A stretch of DNA of 64,000 nucleotides, taken from positions 80,245,757 through 80,309,756 of the forward strand of contig NC_080546.1 in NCBI RefSeq assembly GCF_028640845.1, in the 5' to 3' direction. Origin of the DNA: Ahaetulla prasina. Its lineage: Eukaryota > Chordata > Lepidosauria > Squamata > Colubridae. The position numbers and the translations under genes are program-made. Shown piece after piece: positions 9,698 to 19,729 of the stretch (the first letter of the stretch is position 1; every line of letters starts with the position of its first letter). Below the pieces are notes generated by a model. The model saw nothing but the letters and a program-made list of their open reading frames with translations, did not search any database and had not been told where the DNA came from.

Positions 9698-10793
9698 TGT
9701 TCTGACCCAGTTCCCCAAATATGATAAACCCTCCGAAGTTAACTCAAACATTCTTTTATTAGGAGCGTCAGCAGCCCTGACAAAAAGTTTCTCTCACACA
9801 GCAGGCTAACAAGTCTATCCGAAAGTAGATGAATTGTTGCCTGCCATACCTATTCATCTCCACCTCCTGCCTTTTATCCCCAGAGCTAGGGTGGGGCTTC
9901 ACTAGCAGCGATGGCTCTTCCATCCCAAGGACCGGCCCATAGATTTCCACTGCTCTCCTCTCCTCTGCCTTCTGCGCATCTGCACGTCAGGCACAGGATT
10001 CAGCTGTTCCTCCTCTTCCTCATCAGCCACCTCCAGACCTCAGGGCTGTTGACTCTCCATCTGAGGGCTGACGGACAGCCCAGACTCTGCCTCTGTGTCA
10101 CTCTCTGCCAGCTCCATTCCCCCTTCCCCCTTGGAGCTCTCAGGTTGCCTTGATGCTGACTGTTGTGACCCGGGCCCAAGTAGGTAGTAATAAACTTAGT
10201 CCGTGGAAAAACAAACTTTATTCAAACAGCTGGGAATTACTTCATTCCCAGCATCGTTCAACTCAAACTAAACCAAATGCCTCCCAACACAAATTCTTCA
10301 GTTATCTCACAAATCTTAGCCCAATTAGGCAAACTGCCAACCTTCCTGGCAAACGTCCAGAAGCCACAAAAACAAAGACGGATACAAAGCAGAAGACGAA
10401 GCAGAAGATGCAGCTACAATGTTGTTTTCCGGCAAAGCTGAAACACCGGTGCTGGTCTATTTTAAGCCTTATGGGAGGGGCCAATCATCTCTTGGCCTTA
10501 CTCTCGAGTTATCCTCTCTGTTTGAGATGCTCTTGCCTTCTGACAGCTCTTCTCATGTATGCATTAGGAAAAGGCTCCTCCTGTTCCTCTGCCTCACTAT
10601 TATCAGGCTCTGGAGGCTCTGGAGTCTGCACCTCACTTCCTGATGGCCCTGGCCTCACCTCAGCCTCATCACTGTCCGACTCTGTTGCCAGCTCCATAGG
10701 CTGCTGACGGACCACAACACTGACCCTGACTCCCACGCCTCCTCCTCATCTGATTCAGATGCTGGAGAGGCTGGCGGCCGACAGGCCACAACA
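9698..10793 (-). mobile_element. Solo LTR, family D, with LTR C nested inside
   Basis: Minus strand starts TGTTGTGGCCTGTCGG and ends GGGTCAGAACA. Flanks are GTAGA before and GTAAA after, 4 of 5 matching. AATAAA lies at 9755-9760 and GATAAAAGG near 9875 (both minus). The frame entering at the LTR edge encodes SESDEEEAWES; after the nested LTR it continues with an acidic stretch and MRRRQRRGEQ. Confidence 0.75.
10161..10719 (-). mobile_element. Solo LTR, family C (5-bp TSD)
   Basis: Minus strand starts TGTTGTGGTCCG and ends GGGTCACAACA. A perfect CTGAC duplication lies at 10156-10160 and 10720-10724. AATAAA sits near the 3' end. The frame encodes ELATESDSDEAEVRPGPSGS and then MRRAVRRQEHLKQRG. 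Confidence 0.85.
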
Positions 10794-10903
10794 GTAAAAA
10801 TAAAAACTTTAAAAAGATATTTCCACCTTTGGGCTGAGATCAAATGTAGTACCCGAAGCCAAGTAGACCTGTCAAAATGAGTTCTGGTTCATCAAAGCTT
10901 ATA

Positions 10904-12328
10904 ACTCCCGTTATAAGACCCGTTCAAGTCCGGCTTTCGGCCCGGATACAGTACGGAGACGGCTTTGGTCGCGTTGGTTGATGATCTCTGGAGGGCCAGG
11001 GATAGGGGTTATTCCTCTGCCCTGGTCCTATTAGACCTCTCAGCGGCTTTTGATACCATCGACCATGGTATCCTGCTGCACCGGCTGGGGAGTTTGGGAG
11101 TGGGAGGCACCGTTTATCGGTGGTTCTCCTCCTATCTCTCTGACCGGTCGCAGACAGTGTTGACAGGGGGGCAGAGATCGATCTCAAGGTGCCTCATGTG
11201 TGGGGTGCCCCAGGGGTCGATTCTCTCGTCTCTCCTGTTCAACATCTATATGAAGCAGCTGGGTGATGTCATCAGTGGTTTTGGGGTGAGATACCAACTG
11301 TACGCTGATGACACGCAGCTGTACTTTTCCACCCCAGGCCACCCCAACGAAGCTATCGAAGTACTGTCCCGGTGTCTGGAAGCCGTACGGGTCTGGGGAG
11401 AAACAGGCTCAAGCTCAATCCCTCCAAAACAGAGTGACTGTGGATGCCGGCACCCCGGTACAGTCAGCTGCAGCTGCGGCTGACTGTTGGGGGCGAGTCA
11501 TTGGCCCCGATGGAAAGGGTGCGCAACTTGGGCGTTCTCCTGGATGGGCGGTTGTCTTTTGAAGATCACTTGATGACTGTCTCCAGGAGAGCTTTTTATC
11601 AGGTCCGCCTGATTCACCAGTTGCGCCCCTTTCTTGACCGGGATGCCCTATGCACGGTCACTCATGCTCTTGTCACCTCTCGCTTGGATTACTGCAATGC
11701 TCTCTACATGGGACTCCCCTTGAAGAGCACCCGGAGGCTCCAGTTGGTTCAGAATGCAGCTGCGCGGGTGATAGAGGGAGCTGCTTGTGGCTCCCATGTG
11801 ACATCACTCCTGCGCAGGCTGCACTGGCTACCTGTGGTCTTTCAGGTGCACTTCAAGGTGCTGGTTACTACCTTTAAAGCGCTCCATGGCTTAGGGCTGG
11901 GTTATCTACGGGACCGCCTACTGCTACCGACTGCCTCCCACCGACCCGTGCGCTCTCACAGAGAGGGACTCCTCAGGGTGCCGTCCGCCAAGCAATGTCG
12001 GCTGGCGACCCCCAGGGGAAGGGCCTTCTCTGTGGGGGCTCCTACCCTCTGGAATGAACTTCCCACAGGACTCCGCCAACTTCCTGACCTTCGAACCTTT
12101 CGCCGCGAGCTGAAGACATATTTATTTATTCATGCAGGACTGGCATAGAATTTTAGATTTTATATGGTTTTAATTTTTAGTGGGTTTTATTGTTTTAAAT
12201 ATATTTTAATCTGGGCCAAATTGAATAAGTTTTTTAAACATTATTTTATCTTGTATTTATTTTGTTGTTCTGTTTTATCTGGCTGTAAACTGCGCTGAGT
12301 CCTTCGGGAGAAGGGCGGTATAAAAATC

Positions 12329-12383
<55 letters not shown>

Positions 12384-12384
12384 A
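10904..12384 (+). mobile_element. L2 LINE, 5'-truncated ORF2 with frameshift
   Basis: Encodes SGFRPGYSTETALVALVDDL, LLDLSAAFDTIDHGILL, CGVPQGSILSSLLFNIYM and YADD (catalytic Asp pair) up to about 11400. A 1-nt frameshift near 11402 and a TGA at 11435-11437 break the frame. It resumes as GVLLDGRLSFEDHL and TSRLDYCNALYMGLP, ending at 12148 after LKTYLFIHAGLA. The 3' end GCTGAGTCCTTCGGGAGAAG plus GGCGGTATAAAAATC and an (AAAT)n tail is typical of L2. It is absent from duplicate copy B. Confidence 0.85.
12329..12384. repeat. (AAAT)n tail of the L2 copy
   Basis: About 14 copies of AAAT/AATA directly after the L2 3' end. Confidence 0.9.
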
Positions 12385-12778
12385 CTGCGCCTTTTTGGGG
12401 CAGCATCTCATACTTGGTTGGGGGGCCAACTTGCATGTTTCTCTGGTATGGAAAGTTAGCTGATCAGCTCTGCCTCCAACTCCTGGGAGTTGAAGTCCAC
12501 ACATCTTAAAGTTGCTGAGATTAAGAAATGCCCGTCTGTTCGGTCAGACTAGCAGTAGCTACCACAGTGCCTAATTGGAAACATGCCTCCCTCGCTCAAC
12601 GTGACTGAAGTCCAGCACATCTTTCAATGCTTGAGAAACCTTTCCTAGGAATTTCACCCCATTCTCTAGCAGCCAAAATAATGAAATCTGAACCACAGCT
12701 TCCCAGGAGACGTAACTTCCTTAGATAAACATCTCCTGTTGTAATCAAACCACATTGAGGAGGTCTTGAGGATTGCCA
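12385..12778. other. Non-coding part of duplication copy A
   Basis: Nearly identical to 16640-17025 in copy B. It contains GGGAGTTGAAGTCCACACAT, similar to one arm of the palindromic MITE. No gene was seen. Confidence 0.6.
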
Positions 12779-12782
12779 TGTG

Positions 12783-12815
<33 letters not shown>

Positions 12816-12816
12816 A
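12779..12816. repeat. (TG)n microsatellite
   Basis: About 19 dinucleotide units with one interruption; the counterpart in copy B is 17026-17085. Confidence 0.9.
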
Positions 12817-12837
12817 GGTCTTTAGGTTATTGGTTTC

Positions 12838-12909
12838 TGTGGAAGTGCACTCGAAAGGCCACAGGTAGCCAGTGCAGTCTGCGCAGGAGCGGTGTTATAT
12901 GGGAGCTAC
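12838..12909 (-). mobile_element. L2 LINE fragment
   Basis: About 70 bp complementary to the L2 ORF2 block encoding HVTSLLRRLHWLPV. It lies at the join between the two duplication copies. Confidence 0.65.
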
Positions 12910-12932
12910 GCGTAATGTTGTGACAAAAATAA

Positions 12933-12934
<2 letters not shown>

Positions 12935-12990
<56 letters not shown>
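12935..12990. repeat. (GATA)n microsatellite
   Basis: About 14 copies, shorter than the counterpart at 9045-9132. Confidence 0.95.
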
Positions 12991-14513
12991 TCAACCTGGA
13001 AATAAGGAGAAATTTTCTGACAGTGAGAACAATCAACCAGTGAAACAGAAGTTGCCTTCGGAAGTTGTGGGAGCTTCATCACTGGAGGCTTTCAAGAAGA
13101 GAAACATCGATAGAAATGGTTTGGGACTCCAGTAAAGCTTTTATGAGAGGTGTATTAATATATCTTAATAATAGACAGAGAAATAAGCAACAAAGACAGC
13201 GTAGGTATTTAGAAGAGGAAATTTATAAGAAACAACAATTATTAATACATAATCCACATGATCAAAAACTCAAAGATGCAATAAAGTTACTACAGAATCA
13301 ATTTAATATGATAATGGCTGATCAGGTGGCAACAAATATACAATATGCCAAACATAATACTTTTTGTAACGCAAATAGACCTGGTAGGTGGTTAGCATAC
13401 ACTTTAAGGAAAAGACAAAAACAACGTACTATAGAAAAAATAGAATATAAAGGTAAAGAGAGATATCAACAGGATAAAATTAAAAAAGCTTTTTTAGAAT
13501 ATTATACAAATTTATATCTTAAAGATAATATATTGAATAGGGATATTGATAATTATTTGAAGGAATATAAGGTTAAAAATTTAACTTTAGAACAAACGGA
13601 TGAACTGAATCGGCCTATAACCTCGGAAGAAATTATTTTGGTAATTAAACAATTAAAAATGGGGAAAACTCCTGGTACGGAGGAAAATTTTTATAAAATG
13701 TTTTATAGATGGCATCTAGATTCTAAAAAATTATCGTGTATGTATCCAGAAATGCAAGCAAAATGTTGGAGATGTAATTGTGATGACGCTACATATTTTC
13801 ACATTTGGTGGACTTGTAAGGACATAAAGGCCTTTTGGATAAAAATTTGGTGGATTTTACAAAATGTTTTGAAAAAGAAGATAAAGTTCCTGCCGCAATT
13901 TTTCTTGTTGGGAATTATTACGGATTGTACAGTAATTGAGACTAAATTGATTTTAAATCTAATAACTGCAGCAAGATTACTAATAGGACAATATTGGAAG
14001 AAAAAAGAAGTACCAACAATAGAAGAATGGATATTGAAAGTTGCCAATTTGGCTGAGATGGCTAAGATATCAGCCTTTTGAAAGACAATACGCAAGAAAG
14101 ATACTTAAAGGAATGGAAAAATGGATTGACTATATTCAACGAGATATCAGACTAAGAGTTATCAGACTGTTTTTGAATGATTATGATGTATTATTTTGAT
14201 TGCTTTTGGGGAAGTTAGGAATTGATGATTGTAGGGGTATAATTAAGTTGGGACGAAAATTTTTTAGCATATGTTTGTTTTATTTTTAACTATACCTTGT
14301 GCTCGTTCCAGGAAGTCGGGGGGGGGAGGGGGTTGCGAAGGGAGGGGGGAGGCGGGGAAAGGGGGGGAAAAAATTTTGTAAAACTTTTTGAATAAAAAAA
14401 AAAAAAAAAGAAGAGACTGGACTGCCATCTGTCAGAAATGATGTAGGTCTCCTGCTTCGGCGGGGGGGTTGGACTAGATGACCTACAAGGAACCTTCCAA
14501 CTCTCTTAATCTG
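12991..14513 (+). mobile_element. CR1 LINE 3' end, split by an L1
   Basis: 12991-13102 and 14408-14513 together match the uninterrupted CR1 3' end at 9133-9335 of copy A. Confidence 0.85.
13103..14407 (+). mobile_element. L1 LINE, ORF2 with RT core deleted
   Basis: Flanked by the 9-bp direct repeat AAGAAGAGA (13094-13102 and 14408-14416) and ends in poly(A). One open frame to 14079 encodes the segment before RT (LRKRQKQRTIEKIEYKGKER, RPITSEEIILVIKQLKMGKT). It then jumps to the C-terminal zinc-knuckle-like block CWRCNCDDATYFHIWWTC and LITAARLLIGQYWKKKEVPT. The YxDD palm is missing, so the copy cannot reverse transcribe. That the join is in frame suggests an internally deleted master copy or a deletion that happened to keep frame. 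Confidence 0.85.
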
Positions 14514-14874
14514 TAAAAGTCAGGATCACTAAATTGAAGAGATCTCACTCCCCCGCATGGGAAACAACCTCCTAATCATTTGCTCATAAGACTGGATTTT
14601 TGGACCCACGACTGGATCCAAGAAGCCTCTTGGACGAAAAGAGAAACGTCGTCAAAACAAACAAACAAACAGACTCTTGGGGAAAAAAGCATATTTGGGA
14701 GAACCATGACCTGAATGACTGAAAATTGCCATAGACTCTGGATTTTACAGCTAATTATTGTGTGTACCCAAGAGAAACGGGATCTCTGTCAAATCAAATC
14801 AAATCTTTCTTATCGTCAAAGGAAGTTGGAGTACAAGTCATGGGAAAAAGCCCAAAGGATATATTGAGTGTAGA
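14514..14874 (+). mobile_element. Degenerate Penelope-like H1 repeat, copy B
   Basis: Near-identical to 9336-9697, with AAGAAGCCTCTTGGACGAAA in the motif region, so the hairpin is further decayed. Confidence 0.55.
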
Positions 14875-15332
14875 TGTTCTGACCCAGTTCCCCAAATATG
14901 ATAAACCCTCCGAAGTTAACTCAAACATTCTTTTATTAGGAGCATCAGCAGCCCTGACAAAAAGTTTCTCTCACACAGCAGGCTAACAAGTCTATCCGGA
15001 AGTAGATGAATTGTTGCCTGCCACACCTATTCATCTCTACCTCCTGCCTTTTATCCCCAGAGCTAGGGTGGGGCTTCACTAGCAGCGATGGCTCTTCCAT
15101 CCCAAGGACCGGCCCATAGATTTCCACTGCTCTCCTCTCCTCTGCCTTCTGCGCATCTGCACGTCAGGCACGGGATTCAGCTGTTCCTCCTCTTCCTCAT
15201 CAGCCACCTCCAGACCTCAGGGCTGTTGACTCTCCATCTGAGGGCTGACAGACAACCCAGGTTCTGCCTCTGTCTCTCTCTCTCTGCCGGCTCCATTCCC
15301 TCTTGGAGCTCTCAGGTTGCCTTGATGCTGAC

Positions 15333-15898
15333 TGTTGTGACCCGGGCCCAAGTAGGTAGTAATAAACTTAGTCCGTGGAAAAACAAACTTTATTCAAACA
15401 GCTTCATTCCCAGCATCGTTCAACTCAAACTAAAACAAATGCCTCCCAACACAAATTCTTCAGTTATCTCACAAACCTTAGTCCAATTAGGCAAACTGCC
15501 AACCTTCCTGGCAAACATCCAGAAGCCACAAAAACAAAGACGGGATACAAAGCAGAAGACGAAGCAGAAGACGCAGCTACAACGTTGTTTTCCGGCAAAG
15601 CTGAAACACCGGTGCTGGTCTGTTTTAAGCCTTATGGGAGGGGCCAATTATCTCTTGGCCTTACTTCCGAGTTGTCCTCTCTGCTTGAGATGCTCTTGCC
15701 TTCTGACAGCTCTTCTCATGTATGCATTAGGAACAGGCTCCTCCTGTTCCTCTGCCTCACTATTATGAGTCTCTGGAGGCTCTGGAGTCCGCACCTCACT
15801 TCCTGATGGCCCTGGCCTCATCTCAGCCTCATCACTGTCGGACTCTGCCAGCTCCATTCCCCTTCCCCTTGGAGCTCTCAGGTTGCCTTGATGCTGAC
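15333..15898 (-). mobile_element. LTR C, truncated copy made by tandem duplication
   Basis: The unit of 566 bp repeats almost exactly at 15899. The first copy lacks the LTR 5' end: the sequence switches from CACTGTCGGACTCTGCCAGC inside the LTR to the flanking CCATTCCCCTTCCCCTTGG. Confidence 0.8.
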
Positions 15899-16448
15899 TG
15901 TTGTGACCCGGGCCCAAGTAGGTAGTAATAAACTTAGTCCGTGGAAAAACAAACTTTATTCAAACAGCTTCATTCCCAGCATCGTTCAACTCAAACTAAA
16001 ACAAATGCCTCCCAACACAAATTCTTCAGTTATCTCACAAACCTTAGTCCAATTAGGCAAACTGCCAACCTTCCTGGCAAACATCCAGAAGCCACAAAAA
16101 CAAAGACGGGATACAAAGCAGAAGACGAAGCAGAAGACGCAGCTACAACGTTGTTTTCCGGCAAAGCTGAAACACCGGTGCTGGTCTGTTTTAAGCCTTA
16201 TGGGAGGGGCCAATTATCTCTTGGCCTTACTTCCGAGTTGTCCTCTCTGCTTGAGATGCTCTTGCCTTCTGACAGCTCTTCTCATGTATGCATTAGGAAC
16301 AGGCTCCTCCTGTTCCTCTGCCTCACTATTATGAGTCTCTGGAGGCTCTGGAGTCCGCACCTCACTTCCTGATGGCCCTGGCCTCATCTCAGCCTCATCA
16401 CTGTCGGACTCCGTTGCCAGCTCCGTAGGCTGCTGACGGACCACAACA
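15899..16448 (-). mobile_element. LTR C, complete second copy
   Basis: Ends are TGTTGTGGTCCG and GGGTCACAACA on minus. Flanks are CTGAC before and CTAAC after, 4 of 5 matching. It corresponds to the LTR at 10161-10719. Confidence 0.85.
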
Positions 16449-16522
16449 CTAACCCTGACTCCCACGCCTCCTCCTCATCTGATTCAGATGCTGGAGGGGC
16501 TGCCGGCCGACAGGCCACAACA

Positions 16523-17025
16523 GTAAAAATAAAAACTTTAAAAAGATATTTCCACCTTTGGGCTGAGATCAAATGTGGTATCCGAAGCCAAGCAGACCTG
16601 TCAAAATGCGCTCTGGTTCATCAAAGCTTATACCTGTGCCTTCTTGGGGCAGCATCTCATACTTGGTTGGGGGGCCAACTTGCACGTTTCTCTGGTATGG
16701 AAAGCTAGCTGATCAGCTCTGCCTCCAACTCCTGGGAGTTGAAGTCCACACATCTTAAAGTTGCTGAGATTGAGAAATGCCCGTCTGTTCGGTCAGACTA
16801 GCAGTAGCTACCACAGTGCCTAATTGGAAACATGCCTCCCTCGCTCAACGTGACTGAAGTCCTGCACATCTTTCAATGCTTGAGAAACCTTTCCTAGGAA
16901 TTTCACCCCATTCTCTAGCAGCCAAAATAATGAAATCTGAACCACAGCTTCCCAGGAGCCGTAACTTCCTTAGATAAACATCTCCTGTTGTAATCAAACC
17001 ACATTGAGGAGGTCTTGAGGATTGC
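16523..17025. other. Non-coding part of duplication copy B
   Basis: Counterpart of 10794-10903 plus 12385-12778 without the L2 insert. No gene was seen. Confidence 0.6.
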
Positions 17026-17038
17026 CGTGTGTGTGTGT

Positions 17039-17085
<47 letters not shown>
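17026..17085. repeat. (TG)n microsatellite
   Basis: About 30 TG units with a few GC interruptions. Confidence 0.95.
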
Positions 17086-17086
<1 letters not shown>

Positions 17087-17139
17087 GTCTTTAGTTATTC
17101 GGGTTTTCTCCCGCGTAAAATTGGAAATGCCTTGGCGAC

Positions 17140-17170
17140 GTTTCAACGAAGTCTCATTCGTCATCTTCAG
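17140..17170 (-). ncRNA. Hammerhead-like core, family H2 (left arm)
   Basis: Minus strand: CTGAAGA, T, GACGAA, TGAGAC, TTCGTT, GAAAC, GTC. Core boxes are intact and helix II is 6 bp with one G-U pair. The layout is identical in length (31 nt) to family H1. Confidence 0.6.
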
Positions 17171-17216
17171 GCTGGTGTTTACAGCTTCATGCTTCTAGGA
17201 GCAAGTAAATACCAGC

Positions 17217-17247
17217 CTGAAGATGATGAATGAGACTTCGTCGAAAC
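17217..17247 (+). ncRNA. Hammerhead-like core, family H2 (right arm)
   Basis: CTGAAGA, T, GATGAA, TGAGAC, TTCGTC, GAAAC, GTC. The change C to T in helix II relative to the left arm keeps pairing as U-G, so pairing is preserved between the copies. Confidence 0.6.
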
Positions 17248-17304
17248 GTCACCAAGACACTTCCAATTTTACGCGGGAGAAAACCCGAATAACCAAAGAC
17301 CTAC

Positions 17305-17689
17305 ATACAAACACCCGCGAAAACATATAGTATATTCTGAGACGAGGCTCTTTTGTTTGCGGTCGCACTATAGCGCCATTTAATTTCACTTAGGTAACGT
17401 GAACTAAACATATGCGCGGGCGATACAAATAGTATATTTTCAGAAATTTAAATTGTCACGGGGAATTTTATCAAAACCTAATGAAAATGTTTTTAAATAA
17501 TGTTATGAATTTTTTTTTAAGTCAATTAATTTAAAAAAAGGAAAGTGCTTCATGATGAATGATGATCAGCTCTGCCTCCAACTCTTGGGAGTTGAAGTCC
17601 CAACAAAATGTTGGGACAAAATCCCTACCGTCCACCATGAAAGCTGGAACACCCACTAGTGGGCAGTAGGGGCCAGGTTTACTACCACT
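17305..17689. other. Unrecognised AT-rich stretch
   Basis: No gene seen. A short GATCAGCTCTGCCTCCAACT plus CTTGGGAGTTGAAGTCC piece at 17565-17600 repeats part of the duplication unit (12461-12497). Confidence 0.4.
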
Positions 17690-17982
17690 GCATTACATCA
17701 TCACCCAGAAAGAGTCAACTAAGCCTGGGACACACACAACCTACAAAGTTACCCCTACATGGCCCCATGGGACTCTGGCAACCAATCAGAACAGAAGCTC
17801 AAATTCAAAGCCAACAGAGGGTATAAAACCCAGGCAGTCTCAGCATCTCTGCCCTTTTCTCTCCAAGGATCTTAAGCCATGTGATCCTGTTCACCAATAA
17901 ACTTTCTTTCCAAGCAACTTCCATAAATCCAGTGACATTTTCCCCACTTGGAACTGAACCCAGATGGACATTTCTTCCAACA
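17690..17982 (+). mobile_element. LTR, family B, 5'-truncated
   Basis: Right part matches 18970-19230: GCCATGTGATCCTG, CCCCACTTGGAACTGAACCC and the end TTTCTTCCAACA. GGTATAAAACC (about 17820) and CAATAAA (about 17897) give promoter and poly(A) signals. The left end was not found. Confidence 0.65.
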
Positions 17983-18499
17983 ATATAAAAAAAAAAGCAA
18001 TACCCCACCGATAGAAGAGATCCAGAAAACATTGGCTTTTTCCTATAAATATGAGCCTTCCAAAACTTGTCAAAAGTTACCTTAGAAATATCCAAGTCAT
18101 GCTGAGCACTGTAACCCAAGTCCTCATAAGCTCAGAAAGAGAGAATAAGTGCAGCGAATGAAAACCAAATGTCTGTTCTTGGCAACGATTCTAGCTAACG
18201 TCATTGCTCAAGAAATAAAGAAGTTCTTGTAACAAGAAAGAGAGCCCAGTGGAATAAACAACTTGCTATGTTGTGCCTTGTTCTTAAAATCATTGGCGTT
18301 GTCCTCTGATAGGCAGTTCTGCTGAAGAGGACCTTCTGTCAAAGTCTGACAAAAAGCCAAAGGAACATCCACAACATAAACTATCACACACACATACATA
18401 CACACACAAACCTTGCAATACACTGCAAGGTAGAAAGTTCAGCAACAGAGAAGCAACGGTGTTGAGTAAATATCGATGGAGATTTTCAGTCATCCAGAT
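17983..18499. other. No recognised gene
   Basis: About 500 bp with a short (CA)n-rich run near 18383-18408. No repeat family is recognised. Confidence 0.35.
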
Positions 18500-18621
18500 C
18501 AAGAGTCTCCAACCTTGGCAACTTTAAGCCCGGAGGACTTCAACTCCCAGAATTCCCCAGGCTGGGGAATTCTGGGAGTTGAAGTCCTCCGGCTTAAAGT
18601 TGCCAAGGTTGGAGACTCCTG
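18500..18621. mobile_element. Palindromic hAT-type MITE
   Basis: A near-perfect hairpin of 122 bp (CAAGAGTCTCCAACCTTGG ... CCAAGGTTGGAGACTCCTG) flanked by the perfect 8-bp repeat ATCCAGAT (18492-18499 and 18622-18629). Confidence 0.85.
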
Positions 18622-18650
18622 ATCCAGATCATGGTTATCCCAAAGAGAAC

Positions 18651-19230
18651 TGTAGGAATTTAGCACCCACCCCCCCTCCTAGAAGAATGAAATATTTTAG
18701 AAAATATTTAAAAAGGCAGAATATATTTCCCTGGATGAGAAATGGAGAAACATGTTTTAAAGACAAAGCAGCTCCCTGCAACTTCCTGCCACCCCCCACC
18801 TTTGTCAATGGGTCAGAGACAGAAACTCACTCCCCCCCACCTTTGTCAATGGGCCATTAAAGCCTCAGCTAAGCTCACTCATTTCCCCCCCACCTTTGTC
18901 AACCATCATCTGCATCATAATAGAACCCATCTAGAACAGAAACTCACCACATGGCACCTGGGAAGATTACATCAGCCAGCAAGGCTAGCTAAGACCCCCA
19001 ACCCCTGGGAGTTTGACAACCAATCAGGATACTCTTCTTGTGCCCCAGAAAGTTCAAAGCTCAGAAAAAGCATAAAGCCAGGGAGCACACAGGATCTCAG
19101 CCCTTTTCTGTTCAGGAACTCAAGCCATGTGATCCTGACCACCATTAAACCATCTTTCCAAGCAGCCTCCATGTTTCCAGTGTCTTTGTCCCCACTTGGA
19201 ACTGAACCCAGATGGATATTTCTTCCAACA
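18651..19230 (+). mobile_element. Solo LTR, family B (perfect 4-bp TSD)
   Basis: Starts TGTAGGAATTTAGC and ends TCTTCCAACA, flanked by GAAC at 18647-18650 and 19231-19234. It contains GCATAAAGCC and ATTAAA signals near 19070 and 19144, and a short CCCCCACCTTTGTCAA tandem repeat. It sits inside an H1 Penelope-like repeat. Confidence 0.85.
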
Positions 19231-19345
19231 GAACTTAAGAAACTTCTTGGACAAGAAGCAAAACATCTTCAAGGAAAAACAAAGCCCAGTTGCCTTTTGA
19301 AAAAGCACCTTTGGGACAAGGTGTTAAGTAGGTTAAATGTACGAC
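19231..19345 (+). mobile_element. Penelope-like H1 repeat, decayed
   Basis: AAACTTCTTGGACAAGAAGC then AAAACATC is a mutated version of the H1 motif; the unit continues to CACCTTTGGGACAAGG. Its left part (18622-18646) lies before the LTR. Confidence 0.55.
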
Positions 19346-19365
19346 AACTTGAGTGTGATTTTTAG

Positions 19366-19641
19366 CAATGGTGGGTTTCACAATGTTTTTACTACCGGTT
19401 CTGTGGGCATGGCTTGGTGAGCATGGCAGGGGAAGGATACTGTAAAATCTCCATTCCCTCCCCAATCCAGGGGAAGGTTACTGCAAAATCCCTATTTCCT
19501 CCCAATCAGCTGGGACTTGGGAGGCAGCGAATAGATGGGAGTGGGGCCAGTCAGAATTTTTACTACCGGTTCTCCGAACTACTGAAAATTTTCACTCCCG
19601 GTTCTCCAGAACTGGTCAGAACCTGCTGAAACCCACCTCTG
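19366..19641 (+). mobile_element. hAT-type MITE (ACCGGTT family)
   Basis: Ends CAATGGTGGGTTTCA and TGAAACCCACCTCTG are inverted repeats. Flanks ATTTTTAG (19358-19365) and GTTTTTAG (19642-19649) match at 7 of 8. It contains four CCGGTTCT-type motifs. Confidence 0.85.
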
Positions 19642-19729
19642 GTTTTTAGTGTTTCCAGCTCTGAACAAAACAAACATGGAAGGGGAGATTCGAATTGAAA
19701 CCAAAGAAGAGAAAAGAAGGAATAAGCAG

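Larger units (their letters stand above)
9026..12832. repeat. Segmental duplication, copy A
   Basis: Matches 12913-17100 in order and orientation: GATA tract, CR1 3' end, Penelope-like stretch, nested LTRs D and C, then a unique stretch to a (TG)n tract and GTAGGTCTTTAG. Scattered single-base differences imply a recent event. Copy A alone has an L2 insert (10904-12384). Confidence 0.85.
14875..16522 (-). mobile_element. Solo LTR, family D, copy B, with duplicated LTR C
   Basis: Same termini as 9698-10793 (TGTTGTGGCC... and ...CAGAACA on minus). Its extra length comes from the tandem duplication of the nested LTR C. Confidence 0.75.
12913..17100. repeat. Segmental duplication, copy B
   Basis: Second copy of 9026-12832. 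It carries an L1 insert (13103-14407) and a 566-bp tandem duplication inside LTR C that copy A lacks. It lacks the L2 insert of copy A. Confidence 0.85.
17083..17304. mobile_element. Palindromic pair of H2 hammerhead repeats
   Basis: Two arms of about 90 bp in inverted orientation (GTAGGTCTTT...TTTACGCGGG-type sequence) around a centre of about 45 bp (17171-17216). Each arm carries a hammerhead-like core. Head-to-head tandem or inverted copies are common for Penelope-like elements; the assignment is inference. Confidence 0.6.

Noticed and set aside
10150..10707. Long plus-strand frames across the LTR C copies (also 15088, 15888)
   Set aside because: They are antisense to the LTR; only the minus-strand frame recurs in register across LTR families.
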